64,000 nucleotides of DNA from Wurfbainia villosa (lineage: Eukaryota; Streptophyta; Magnoliopsida; Zingiberales; Zingiberaceae): NCBI GenBank assembly GCA_025175895.1, contig CM046006.1, positions 62,950,288 through 63,014,287 of the forward strand. Direction: 5' to 3'. Each line of letters begins with the position of its first letter. The first letter of the stretch is position 1. Below, one piece after another: positions 9,527 to 20,889 of this stretch. A program made the position numbers and the translations under genes. Below the pieces are notes generated by a model. It was not told the DNA's origin, did no database searches, and saw nothing but the letters and a program-made list of their open reading frames with translations.

Positions 9527-10760
9527 TCTGTAATACCATCTTCAGATGTTCGGCATGCTCTTCTTGATTTCTCGAATAGACGAGGATATCATCAATGAAG
9601 ACAATCACGAACTTGTCAAGAAACATCGAGAATACCCGATTCATCAGGTCCATGAACATAGCAGGAGCATTCGTCACTCCGAAAGGCATGACTACGAACT
9701 CATAAGTCTGTATCTTGTTCGAAAAGCTGTCTTCGGTATATCATCTGGTTTCACTTTCACTTGATGATAGCCAGATCTGAGGTCAATCTTTGAAAAGACG
9801 GTGACACCTTTTAACTTGTCGAACAGATCATCAATCCGTGGTAAAGGGTACCTATTCTTGATCGTCACATTATTTAGCGCTCGGTAGTCTATGCACAGGC
9901 ACATAGTCCCATCCTTCTTATTTACGAACAGTACCGGAGCTCCCCATGGAGAGTGACTAGGGCGAATAAAACCCTTGTCGAGTAACTCCTGTAGTTGTCC
10001 CCGAAGTTCCTTCAATTCGGTCGGTGCCATCCGATAAGGTGCTTTAGAGATCGGGTGAGTATCAGGAATTAATTCGATCTCAAATTCAATTTCCCTATCA
10101 GGGGCTAACCCTGGTAGTTCATCAGGAAATACCTCTGGGTAGTGGCATACCACTCTGACATCTTCTAGCTTCTGGTCCTCGGCTTTACTTGTATCAACCA
10201 CATGTGCTAGAAACCCAAAGGCATCCTCGCCTAACATCTTGCGTGCCTTTAGAGTTGATAAGAATTTATAGGTTCTATTCCTTGGCTCTCCAATGAATTC
10301 AAACATAGGTTCTGCCTCAGGCTGAAAGACCACTTTTCTCTTACGACACTCGATCGAAGCACCGTACTTGCTTAAGAAATCCATGCCCAATATGACATCA
10401 TAATCCTGCATGCCGAGCACTATCGATCACGAGAGTTCTCTGCCTACAATTCGATGGTGCGGCTCGCAAAGATATGAGTAGAAGGCATCACTTCTCCTTA
10501 GGCGTGGTCGTTAAGAACTCGCAATCCAAAACTTGCGGGTATGTCAATCTTCTTTGTGAAAGGCGAGAGACAACGAGTGTGTTGCACGATCAAATAATAC
10601 AAGAGTAGCATCGACTGTAAAATAATTATCTGACCTGTGACAATAGTAGAATCGTTCGCCACGTCTTCCTTAGTGAGAGATAAAACCCTGGCATTCGTCG
10701 CAACTGGCGGGGCTTCCAATCTCCCTTGGCTTATCCAGGTACCTTCTATTGCAGCTTGCA
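9527..10760 (-). pseudogene. pol: Pol fragment of Tekay-1: protease remnant and reverse transcriptase
   Basis: The frame 10420-9692 contains the end of the aspartic protease (DVILGMDFL) and the RT up to KIDLRSGYHQ and PKTAFRTRY. A one-base loss near 9710-9726 shifts the frame. In the shifted frame the RT continues with MPFGVTNAPA and FIDDILVYS (catalytic pair at 9588-9593), up to the break at 9527. Upstream, 10498-10761 holds a scrambled protease N-terminus with no clear DTG/DSG, so the polyprotein is dead. RT would copy element RNA to DNA inside virus-like particles. RNase H, integrase and any chromodomain are not in the window. Confidence 0.82.
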
Positions 10761-11827
10761 TCTGGTGTAGCTGTGAAGGAGACCCCTATACTGGGCATAT
10801 CCGAGGAGGTGCTCAACTTGGGTAGGGCGCTCTGACTCTGTGTCCTTCCAAGATGGTAGCATCTATTCGTGCCCTTGTAGCACACCCCGGTATGTGGTTT
10901 CCCACATGTAGTACACTGGGGAATCTTGGCTTGTTTGTTCGCTGGACCACCTTTAGAGTCGTTCCATTGTTTCCTCTTGCCACTATGGTTTCCTTTCCAG
11001 TTACCCTAAGCTTTCTGACCTCCTGGCTGGTCTTGACTCTTGCCTTCACTCAGCGCCTTCTTTTCCTGGTTAATATTGTTCAGGTAGTGCTCGGTGATTA
11101 GGGCACTACTGAATAGCTCCTCTGCGGTCTGCGGTCTATTCACTCCGCCGGCCACGTTCAGAGCTATCTCAGGTCGGAGCATCTTCAGCATAAGTCTGAC
11201 CCTTTCTTTTTCTGTGCTGACCAACTCTGGGCATAAGCGTGCGAGTCGGTTGAATCTTTTCATCTCTTCGTTAACTGATAGGTCACCTTGCCTGAACCCG
11301 GTGAAATCATCGTAGTACTTTTTGGTCACTCGCATATGGAAGAATTCTTCAAAAAATTTAGCTTCGAAGTCCATCCATCTCATTTGGTTTACTTGCCTCT
11401 TTGCTTTAATTGTTTCCCACCACATTCGAGCATCTCCAAAAAGGCAAAAGGATGCGCACTTAATCTTTTCATGTTCAGGCCAATCCAGCAGCTCTACTAT
11501 GCTTTCCACCATTTTGAACCAGGACTGGGCATCCCATGGTTCACAATTACCCGAGAAATTCTCCGGTTTCAGCCTTTGCCACTGGATCAGGTAAGCTTCT
11601 AGTCGAACTATCAGGCCAGAGCCACCTGGTGGTACTGGTGTAGCTGCAGGCCTATCTGGATGCGCCTGCTGGTCCCCTGGTGGTCCACTAGGGTTTCCCT
11701 GCTGAGTCATTAAGGCATTTATCACTTTCTGTTGTTCAACGACTTGACGCTGGAGTTCAGTAACCACCTGCATAAGATCCGGTGGAGATTCTGTGTCACT
11801 GACTCCATTACTGTGTCTTCTGGCCAT
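10670..11827 (-). pseudogene. gag: Gag of Tekay-1 (Retrotrans_gag type), frameshifted
   Basis: The likely start is the ATG at 11827 (MARRHSNGVSD). The first 275 residues, to 11006, include a Gln-rich coiled-coil-like stretch (LQRQVVEQQKV), a Pro/Gly linker, and the Retrotrans_gag core with PENFSG, DARMWWE, FEAKFFEEFF and RFNRLARLCPE. The frame then stops, and later Gag text continues in other frames. A nucleocapsid knuckle is recognisable near 10830-10910 only as a degraded Cys series (CYHLG in place of a CCHC core). At least two frame changes separate it from pol. The role is capsid formation and RNA packaging; this copy is probably non-functional. Confidence 0.82.
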
Positions 11828-12037
11828 GCTTATCTTCATAAATGGAAGAAAAAAAAATGCCAACATAAGTTTATCATCCTTACTTATATTCATGCATACC
11901 CAACTAAAAATATTTCTTAGCGTATATATATCATACATGAAATAAATAGAGTAGGCATAGAATGTCTTACTTGGAGTGGCAAGATGGAAGCTTGGTGTGT
12001 GTGTAGTGGAAAGGTAGAACTGGGCTCTGATACCACT
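11828..12037 (-). other. Leader and PBS of Tekay-1
   Basis: About 200 bp between gag and the LTR. The PBS is at 12024-12035 (GCTCTGATACCA on plus, TGGTATCAGAGC on minus), of the initiator tRNA-Met type, two bases from the LTR edge. The leader has no ORF of its own. Confidence 0.85.
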
Positions 12038-13468
12038 TGTAATGCCCGCCCTTCCCGTCCTCCTAACACACATCCTATAGACGGGCGGCGGCGCTACGCG
12101 ATCATACATTCATGCATATAACAGCGAAAGCATTTAAAAAAACTTTACAACTTTTAACTCTAATTACATTAACCTAATCAACCTAACAATTTAATCGTGG
12201 CAAAAGGTCTTAGCAATTTATTTAACTAAACATGTATTAACCATTTCAAGGTTCATAAAAATAAACATGAGTAACAACCATAGTAAGCATTAACGTCTCC
12301 TAACAGTTTACACATAAACTGAAAATCATGCATAAGAACATATATGAAAAATGATCTCGTCCACCATGCCACTGCCACACACATCTTTGCCCCTCCTACT
12401 GCTTCCTTTAATTTATCCATTCCTTGCCCTTTTCTGCAGTACAAGGAAAGTAAACTGTAAGCACATAGGCTTAGTAAGGTCCTTTCCTACTCACAAAAAC
12501 ATGCATCATGAATTAAACGTGAAGTAATGACATGTTCGTTTAAACAACATATGAGAACAACATTTATTTAAAGTAGAGACATGATCAATTTAGGAAAAGA
12601 ACATAAACTTAGCATTTTCATCGCAACAGTACATTGTCTCTAAACATGATAATTCGATGAACATAAAATGGTATATGCAGGATGCTCTTTGAAAACATAT
12701 AGTTTATATACTTAAACATAATCTCAACATATTCGGCCCGACATTGTACCACATACATCATTTGTGCGCATCCTAATTAGATTCGAGGTAGCTAATCCCG
12801 AACCTACTAGGTACTAGGTCCGTACTATGTTCGTCGACCTAGGGGCAACCTTGGAGCCCATCCCGTGGACCTTGTTAGGGTCCGGTACAAGCCATGCATA
12901 AAGTAAAATAACATACATGTTCTTTGTCCTAAAGAGTGTTCTTGTCCCCACTCTTAGGGAAACATTTCTTAGACATTTCATATACGTGAGTCATGCCTAA
13001 CATGGGTGAAAACATAACCATGTAGCATAGCATAAATCGGCATGAGTACAATTTAACATGGCATAAGGTAGTGACATAAGGAAAATTAAGCTAACATAAA
13101 TAGAAATCATCATCTAACAATCATAACATGGAAGAATTTCAACAAGAATAATTTCTCTAATCCTATTAGCCGAACCTTCTACACAAAGTTCTAGATTCTT
13201 TCGTTCAAAATCAAGCATACAACATTACATCGTAAGCACTTATACTACAGGTGAGGGGATACTTACATCCTACGCTTTTTCATCAATTTATACCGTTAGA
13301 CTTCGTAAAGAGAAGACCTCCTACGTGTTTCCTTGCTTTAGTGTGATCCTCTATCAAGTTCTTGAGGAGATCCCTCTCAAAAATCTCCTCTTGAATTATC
13401 CCACGATGGAGAAATTATAGAGGCTCTCTCTTTTTTTTTCCTCTCTTGTTTTTTCTCGGCGGCTGGAG

Positions 13469-13470
<2 letters not shown>

Positions 13471-13501
<31 letters not shown>

Positions 13502-13502
13502 G
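13471..13502. repeat. (GA)n microsatellite
   Basis: About 15 GA units inside the Tekay-1 LTR, flanked by further GAGAG-rich sequence to 13550. Confidence 0.9.
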
Positions 13503-13714
13503 TAGAGAGAGTGGGCGTCGGCGTTGGAGAGAGGAGGGAGAGAGAGAGGCGGCGTGGGAATTTAGGGAAAAGAGAGAAGAGATGATATATATATATATAA
13601 ATTAGGATTTTTCTTAACCTAATTACCCCTTTAACTAATTAGTCAAATTAACCAATCTCTTCTTTTTATTCGCCTATAGATATATTTTGTTATATTCTAT
13701 TCATTGGTAATCTT

Positions 13715-13773
13715 ATGACTTAGTGGTGGGAAGCCTATTCCCCCAAACCATCGGTTCATGGTTCGAGTCCCGG
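13715..13773 (+). other. tRNA-like segment with Pol III A-box and B-box resemblance
   Basis: TGACTTAGTGG resembles an A box. About 35 bp later GGTTCGAGTCCC matches the B-box consensus GGTTCGANTCC. A T-rich tract follows. A full tRNA cloverleaf could not be folded by eye; the acceptor stem is not convincing. It could be a SINE remnant captured in the LTR or a chance match. It lies on the strand opposite to the element. Confidence 0.35.
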
Positions 13774-13926
13774 ATAACAAACCATTTATTCGATTTTTTT
13801 TTAATTCCTATTCTTAATTATTTCTATTCTTTTTTATTATTATTATTCTTCTATTCCTATTTTTATTATTTCTATTCTTATTTTTATTTCTATTTTCCTC
13901 TAGGAATTAAAATTTGGGGTGTTACA

Positions 13927-15124
13927 AATCCAACCTTTGATTCAAGTCAATTTAATTTAATGAATCTCTATTCATTAGTTTAAATTGACTCAATGAATCA
14001 AATCTAAATTAGACTCATTCAACACTTGAATCAAATTGAGTCAAACTCAATTAGTCTAATTTGGATTACTCTTAATCCAATTTGGTTCATCACATGAACC
14101 TAATCCTCTTGGTCCATCATATGAACCTAATCTCCATCTAATTGCCCTTTGTGTGTGACCCTATAGGTTCTTGTAACGTTGGCAATGCTCCTAAATTGAT
14201 TCAGAAACATAAGCAATGAGCGCTATCTAGCAACACATCATTGCTACCCAAGTTACAAGAATGTTGAGATCCAATATCACATTTGTGATTACTAATTGTG
14301 ACTCTCACAATATGTGACAATGTCCCTCTATATTTAACATCTAGATTGAACAATTGAGGCATAGACCGTGTCATCCCCTGTCAATCAATATCTTCAACTC
14401 CAAGTAGACTCACTCTAATCAAATGAGCTCAATATCTCATATTGACTCATTTGGGCATGGGCATGAACTTAGTGGTCTAACTCTATCAAGAATCATGATA
14501 TCACTCCCGTCATATAGAAGGGATAGATCCCATCTACATCACTCACATCCCTCCGCATAATTTGTTACATACCGAGTAATCGCCTTTATAGTCCACCCAT
14601 TTACGGGTGATGTTTGACGATGCAAAAGTATGTCACTCCTTATGTAGAGAACCATGGTGACTTCAGGTCCAAGGACTAATAGTCATACTAATAGTCACAT
14701 GAGAAAGTATATGACACTCATATAACAATCCATAATACTTTCTCATGACGGGTCATTCAGTATACATTCTCCAATGCATACTCATGTGTCAACTTGATAT
14801 CTCATATCCATGACTTGTGAGATCAAGTCATCGAGTTGACCTACATGCTAGTCTCTTCGCATTAATATTGTCCCTGAATATTAAAACTTGACTACGAATG
14901 ATTAAGAGTAGTATTCTCTATATCATCTCAGTATCGATTCTACCAATCGATTGATATAGATAAGAACCTTCTACTCAAGGATGCTATTATACTTAGTTAT
15001 TTGGCACCAATCCAAGTAAGCATAATAACCATAAAGAAATGCCTTTAAAAATATATATAGGAATATGATACAACAAGTCCATACAACAATCATCACATGA
15101 TCGACTCTAGGGCTTTCACTAACA
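13927..15124 (-). repeat. Copia-A copy 1, 3' LTR fragment
   Basis: Matches 40634-41833 closely along its length and ends with CACTAACA (TGTTAGTG on minus). About 600 bp of the LTR lie beyond the Tekay-1 insertion and are not visible. Confidence 0.88.
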
Positions 15125-15748
15125 ATCTCCCACTAGCACTAATGTCAATCACTATAGTATCTAATACCCAATGACCTTGTGTGACCATCATGCTTTTTCT
15201 GTGCCAAAGCCTTGGTCAAGGGATCTGTGACGTTAGCCTCTATGGGTACTCTACAAATCTTCACATCTCCTCTATCGATAATCTCTCGAATGATATGGAA
15301 GCGTCGTAGTATGTGTTTGGTCCGCTGGTATGAGCGAGGTTCCTTAGCCTGCGCAATCGCTCCATTGTTGTCACAATAGAGCTCTATAGGATATGTTATG
15401 CTAAGAACCACCCCAAGCTTAGTAATGAACTTGCAGATCCATACTGCCTCTTTTACTGCCTCTAATGTAGCAATATACTTGGCCTCTGTTGTAGAATCAA
15501 AAATTGTGTCCTGCTTCGAACTCTTCTAGCTCACAACGCCACCATTCAAGCAAAACATGAACCCTGACTGCGATCTATAATCATCCTGGTGAGTTTTGAA
15601 GCTGGCATCACTGTAACCCTTTACAGCTAGTTCCCTAGCACCTCCAAATATCAAGAAATATTCTTTAGTCCTTCTCAAGTACTTAAGAATATTCTTGACC
15701 GCTATCCAGTGACACTCACCTGGATCTGACTGGTATATGCTTGTCATG
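15125..15748 (-). pseudogene. pol: RNase H and RT end of Copia-A copy 1
   Basis: The minus frame 15411-15145 shows the RNase H end: ELYCDNNGAIAQAKEP and KHILRRFHIIRE. This is the usual copia pattern of a D-N-x-A-I-A block and an H-I-x-x-x-x-H/F-x-I-R-E block. The frame 15861-15526 holds the LKYLRRTKEYFLIFG and GYSDASF pieces. Copia frames are joined by shifts near 15525. PPT-like AGTGGGAGAT (minus) lies between it and the LTR. It is split from the rest of its RT by Copia-B at 15749. Confidence 0.8.
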
Positions 15749-15753
15749 CTCAA

Positions 15754-16881
15754 TGTTGGGTTTTCGGCACCGCGGCGTGTGTGTGTTCGATCATGTTTCG
15801 TAAACATGAGCACAGCGGAAGCAATTAAAAATAATAAATCTATATTTATTACAACACACACAACACACGCATGCTATTACAACAAGTGTAGACATAACCG
15901 TAAATTAAAATTTGCAATAAAAGAAAATTATCTACGTTATACCTTCCGTATGACGTGTAGCGGGAACAACATCAACCGGAACGATCCTCGTAAGAATCGT
16001 CTCTATCCGTATCCACGCCGAGCTCCTCGGGATGACTTCGCTAAGTCACGAGCTTCGTCTTCGTATGGGTTACTAGCCTCGTGTTGAAGACGACGTGATC
16101 GAGAGATGATCACGATCCGAATCCAAATTCGGATCCTAAAATGAGTTCTCAAAACTCGCTTCTCCGGAGAGGTATTCGTCAACCAATTGACGAATCCTTC
16201 GTCCTCCACCTCAGAGGATTACCGGAGATCAAATCCCCGGTAAGTTAGGCGCTATCGGAGCACTAACCGTCGTCCAAACGACGCTCCAACAACAAAGAAA
16301 CAAGCTGTCCAGAAAAACTGGACAGCTTTTGGTGGAGGAATAGAGGCCGGCCAAGGAGAGATGGAAGCTCACCTTATCACCGAACCTAGAGGAGATCACC
16401 GGAGGGTCGCCGGAGGTTCACCGGCTGAAGCTTGGTCGCCGGCAATGACTTGGACGGCGGCACAAAGGCTGGGCGACGACACACCTAGGGTTGGCGCCGA
16501 CTAGTGGAGGAGAGGGAGGGGGCGGCACAACTAGGTTGGGCGGCAACTCCAATTACGGTTTTTGGATTAGGGTTTAAGCCCTATTTTATAGAGAACTAAT
16601 TTTCTTAATGGTTAATGGATCATATCCATAAAGCCCGTTAACCCGCTCCATTAAGATAAGTTAAAATAAACGAAACCATGATGGTTTATTTTAAGTTAAA
16701 ACGAACCGAACCAACCTTTGGTTCATTCGTTTAATATAAACCAAACCCTTTGGTTTATTCTCATCCATTGGATTAGAACCAAACCATTTTGGTCCATCCA
16801 TTATGTCTTCATAAGACACGGCCCATCCACGCTTCCATTGCGACTGAAACAATTTCATGCTCGATTTATGTTTGGTCCAAC
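15754..16881 (-). repeat. Copia-B 3' LTR, distal half
   Basis: TGTTGGGTTTTCGGC on plus; matches 34175-35305. A TATA-like TATAAAATAG on minus lies at about 16583-16592. It is cut at ccaac (16877-16881) by Athila-1 and resumes at 28100. Confidence 0.9.
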
Positions 16882-18352
16882 TGATGTGTGTAAATCATGC
16901 TATGTTTTCACTACTCCATATACATGCATTCTATCACATTTCATATCCTAAGCATGTATTTTATCATGATTCAGTTAAAGTTTAGCATATTTTGGACGAA
17001 GAGACTGCTTTTGGGTGTTTTTGTGTTAACAGTAAAAGCAGCGATCAAAACAACACAGGCGTGTTAGAAATCAACATGCCCGTGCCATGAGAGCCAGCAG
17101 CCGACACGCCCTGGCTCACCGATTGACATGCCCGTGTCATAAGAGCCAGCAGCCGACACGCCCCAGTTCAGCTCCGACACGCCCTAGTTCAAAGACCGAC
17201 ACGCCTGTGTCAGGGTTCCAGCAATGACACGCCCAGATTTAAGCTTCCGACATGCCTGGTTCAAGTGCAGCACGCTCGGTGGGAAATGCGCGACACGCCC
17301 GTGCCCTCATGTGGCACGGCGTGTTGGCTGATTCCTTCCTTTTCTGCGAGCAATCAGGATCTTCGTCGGAAATCTATAGGAAATCTATTGCCTTAATTGA
17401 AGAGGAGGCCAAAGCTATAAAAGAGAAGAGATTCTAACCCTAAGGGAGGACGGCGGGTGGTCAGAGATCGATGACAGAAGAAGATAAAGAGAAGGAGTCG
17501 GCAGAAGAAGGATATGGCACCCAGTATCGTAATTTCTTTCTCTAGTAATTCTTGTCAGACTATGGAGTAGTATCCTGTAATCTTAGGATGGGGGAGTAGC
17601 CCTTGACAATTTATGATGATATAATCTATACTACGAACTATTGTTTATTTTGATCGGTTCTTTTGGATTCTTATTGATAAATCTAAGGAGCGAGGAAGTA
17701 CCTAACAGTGAACCCGAGTTCCCGAAAGCCAGAACCAACTAGGGAATAACTCCTACTAGTAGCGGTAGTGTATCTATGAGGGCTTGCGGGGGTCTCGTGA
17801 CAGGTCTCCTTAGCTGATTATGGTCCCGTGTGCAAGCCTACCGTGAAGAGGAAACTTGACTCTAGAGGAACTCTCATATATTTAATGGATCTATCAAACC
17901 CAGTTTTTACCAAGTAACAGAGGTAAGACATAGGGAGGTTTGCGGGGGTCTCGTGACAGGTCCCCTTAGCTGATTATGATCCCCTATGCTCGAACACCGT
18001 GACAGATAAATTGAGTTTGATAGGTACAGTTAACGTAGACCTCGAAAGGGGCCGTTGATTTACCTTAGGATAGGTTCCATCAAAACAACTCTAATAAGGG
18101 TAGGAAAGAATTAAATCACCTTATAAATCGTCAACGTGGTGAAACCCATATCCTGAGATTCTCCTCAACTCTTGACTTTCAGCTCGTTCTTCTCATTCGT
18201 CATTCTTGACTTCTCAGGTTCTTTGCTTAAACCACAATTCGATTGACTAGATAACTTGGTATCACGACCACTCGGTAATTGACCCAATCCCTGTGGGATC
18301 GATATTTTTATTACTTGACGACAACCGTGCACTTGCGGAAAATAACACATCA
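16882..18352 (+). repeat. 5' LTR of Athila-1
   Basis: TGATGTGTGTAAATC to ATAACACATCA, 1,471 bp. The first 460 bp include a cluster of GACACGCC-type dyads (17045-17325). TATAAAAGAG at about 17416 is a plausible TATA box. Relative to the 3' LTR it has several short deletions but few substitutions. Confidence 0.93.
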
Positions 18353-18358
18353 AGTTTT

Positions 18359-18376
18359 TGGCGCCGTTGCCGGGGA
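18359..18376 (+). other. Primer binding site, tRNA-Asp type (Athila-1)
   Basis: TGGCGCCGTTGCCGGGGA is an 18-nt match to the complement of the plant tRNA-Asp 3' end as I remember it. It lies 6 bases after the LTR. Confidence 0.85.
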
Positions 18377-18448
18377 TTGACACTCAATATTGAATTGAGC
18401 GTGATTTAGTTAATCTAGATTTATGTTTTTGTTTTTTTTTCTTTCTTT

Positions 18449-19926
18449 TTGTCTATTCTGAATTCCTATTTTGGGAGCCTCTCTTGTCGTTGCATGCACA
18501 GACTTAATAGGGAAATTCTCGATATTGATCCTGAGATAGAGAGAACTTTCCTTGCTAGAAGACGATTTCAGCAAACTCAGGAAAACAATCTGACCTCCAA
18601 CATGGCTGATCAGAATGAGAATAAACCGCTAAGGGATTATGCAGCACCTAGTACAAGGGGATTGAGATCGAGTATTAGAAGACCCCCTATTGAAGCGAAC
18701 AATTTTGAATTAAAACCGGCTCTACTATCCATGGTCCAACAGCATCAATTCGGAGGAGCACTCACTGAAGATCCAAATCTACACTTGGAAGTATTTTTGG
18801 AATTTTGCGAAACTTTAAAACTGAATGGAGCCTCAGCTGATGCTATTAGACTGCGCTTGTTTCCTTTCTCATTGCGGGACAAAGCTAGAGCTTGGCTACA
18901 CTCTCTTCCTGATTGTATAACTACAGGATCAATTTGGAGCAAAGATTCTTAGACAAGTATTTTCCACCCAGCAAAACTGCAAGTCTTCGTTATCAAATCA
19001 CGAATTTTGCGCAAAAGGATGGAGAAACATTATTTGAAGCCTGGGACAGATTTAAGGGATTACTACAGCAATGCCCTCATCATGGGCTGGAGAAGTGGCT
19101 CATTGTTCATACTTTCTACAATGGAATCTCGTATGCTACTAAAGTTTCTCTTGATTCTGCTGCAGGAGGAGCTCTTATGAACAAAACATTGGATGAAGCT
19201 TTTGAGATCATCGAGAATGTGACAATGAACTCTCACCAATGGGCTACAGAACGAGGATATCAAACTAAAATGCCAGGTAAGTTTGAGGTAAGTACCATTG
19301 ATCTACTCAGTGCGAAAGTTGATGCGTTAACTCAAAAGCTCGAACATTTTAATGTATCAGCTGTAAACTCATCTAATGTCACTTGCGAGATATGTGGTGT
19401 AACAGGACATGCAGCAATGAATTGCCAAATCCTACACGCGCCATCTGAAGGAGCTGGGATTGAGCAAGTGGATGCGCTAAATAATTTTAATCAGAAGCCT
19501 AATGGTGGCAACCCTTACTCAAACACGTACAATCCCGGTTGGAGGAATCATCCCAACTTTTCGTATAGAGCAAATCAAAATTCTTCTGGACTGAACAATT
19601 TTGGAGCACCTTCGGGATTTCAGCCAGGACCCAAGTCGAGCTTAGAAAAGATGATGGAAAATTTTATTACGTGTCAGGGGAAGATAAATGATGAATTTCG
19701 ACAGCATATTATAGAATCAAATTGGCAACATCAAAATAATACCGAGGCAATCAAGCAATTGGGAAGCAAGGTTGATAATTTGACTAATCACACAAGAATG
19801 CTGGAAAATCAAATTTCCTTTCCAAGATCAAGGACGCATGATTTCCTGGAAATTCGTATAAACCCAAATGAGCATTGTAATTCTATAAGTTTGAGAAGTG
19901 GAAGGATTTTAGAAGGAGAGAGCTAA
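18449..19926 (+). pseudogene. gag: Gag of Athila-1, frameshifted
   Basis: The first frame (18449-18949) carries DIDPEIERTFLARRR, typical near the Athila Gag N-terminus, so I prefer the upstream start to the ATG at 18602. It then has the capsid core with LFPFSLRDKARAWLHSLP. Near 18915-18925 several bases are lost and the text continues one frame over (KYFPPSKTASLR, FKGLLQQCPHHG, LVHTFYNG-like). A CCHC knuckle CEICGVTGHAAMNC lies at about 19384-19425, followed by an Asn/Gly-rich stretch and a coiled-coil-like segment. A stop at 19924 closes the frame at the start of a dyad-rich linker. The same frame continues after the linker into protease, so Gag and PR were once one reading frame. Confidence 0.85.
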
Positions 19927-20140
19927 ACAAGCGACCTTCCGACACGGCGTGTCGAGTTGGAAGAAAGACCGCGCTGAAATTTGAATAGCAAAGGAAGCCG
20001 AAACACACACCTGACCCGGGGCATGTTGCTCAACACGCTGAGGAAAGCGAACACGAAGCGTGTCGGTACCGACACACCCGTGTCGGGTAATTCTAGCAGC
20101 CGACACGCCCAGCCTGTGCCGAACGACACAGGCGTGTCGA
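19927..20140 (+). repeat. GACACG/CGTGTC dyad-rich linker between Gag and protease of Athila-1
   Basis: About 210 bp with repeated GACACG and CGTGTC half-sites in both orientations, for example CGACACGCCC and ACACAGGCGTGTCG. It interrupts an otherwise Athila-like polyprotein and carries in-frame stops near 19924 and 19975. A 25-bp stretch at about 20112-20136 recurs at 24003-24027. Confidence 0.75.
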
Positions 20141-20889
20141 ATAGGGAACCAAGAACATATAAGCCCCCTGTCCCGTTCCCTCAAAGGATGATTAAGGAAA
20201 AATTGGATGAACAATTTGGTAAGTTCCTTGAGGTAATTAGGAAGCTATATATCAATATACCTTTTACAGAAGCTCTTCAACAAATGCCCACATACTCCAA
20301 GTTCTTGAAGGACATCTTAACAAATAAAAGAAAAGTCGAGGAGCATGTAACAGTGGCTCTTACTGAGGAGTGCAACGCGTTAATTAAGAACATGGTACCT
20401 CCCAAACTAAATGATCCAGGTAGCTTTTCTATACCTTGCATAATTAATGACTCAAATTTTGATAAGGCTTTTTGCGATTTGGGCGCAAGTGTAAATCTGA
20501 TACCTCTTTCCATATGCAAGAAATTGGATTTGGGAGAAATGAAACTAACTACTATGGCCTTGCAGTTAGCTGATCGCTCCATTAGATATCCTTTGGGAAT
20601 CTTAGAAGATGTACCAGTGCAGGTGGGAAATTTTATTATTCCTGCAGATTTTATAGTACTAGACATGGATGAAGACCCATGTATTCCACTCATTTTGGGG
20701 AGACCTTTCTTGGCTACTGCAAGAGCAATGATAGATGTCAAGAACCACAAACTCTCACTTGCGTTTGGAAACGACAAAATTGAATTTGACCTTTCAAAAG
20801 CTGTTAAACAACCTTCTGTTTTTGATGTTTGTTGTAGGATTGAGTCTCGATCCATGACTAGAAGGAGCACCAGAACAAACTCATCTTAA
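19981..20889 (+). pseudogene. pol: Protease region of Athila-1 polyprotein
   Basis: Open for 302 residues in the same frame as the second half of Gag. PPVPFPQRM marks the usual entry to the PR region. The aspartic protease core has FCDLGASVNLIP (DLGAS in place of DTGAS, which is the usual Athila form) and the distal PLILGRPFLATARA block. It would cleave the Gag-Pol precursor. It ends at a stop at 20887-20889, where related elements continue into RT, so the separation is probably mutational. Confidence 0.82.

Larger units (their letters stand above)
9527..13926 (-). mobile_element. Tekay-1: 5' portion of a Ty3/gypsy chromovirus-like element
   Basis: On the minus strand: 5' LTR (13926-12038), tRNA-Met PBS, gag, protease remnant and the first part of RT. 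It is cut at 9527 by SireA-1; integrase and 3' LTR would lie left of the window. RT wording (KAPYRMAPTELKEL, KIDLRSGYHQ) is close to the Tekay/Del chromovirus group by memory. It is inserted in the Copia-A LTR: 13927 onward continues the sequence seen uninterrupted at 40634 onward. The likely 5-bp TSD, aatcc, is visible on one side only. Confidence 0.8.
12038..13926 (-). repeat. 5' LTR of Tekay-1
   Basis: 1,889 bp, reading TGTAATGCCC...GTGTTACA on plus. The element's 3' LTR is outside the window, so identity cannot be compared. It contains a (GA)n tract at 13471-13502, a TA-rich TATA-like stretch at 13583-13600, a Pol III-box-like segment at 13715-13773 and a T-rich low-complexity tract at 13790-13905. 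Confidence 0.82.

Noticed and set aside
13715..13790. A functional tRNA gene
   Set aside because: B-box is good, but acceptor and anticodon arms could not be formed convincingly by eye, so it is reported only as tRNA-like.
15737..16209. ORFs of 68-121 codons repeated at 34143-34630
   Set aside because: Both are the same piece of the Copia-B LTR. Their conservation follows from LTR identity, not coding.
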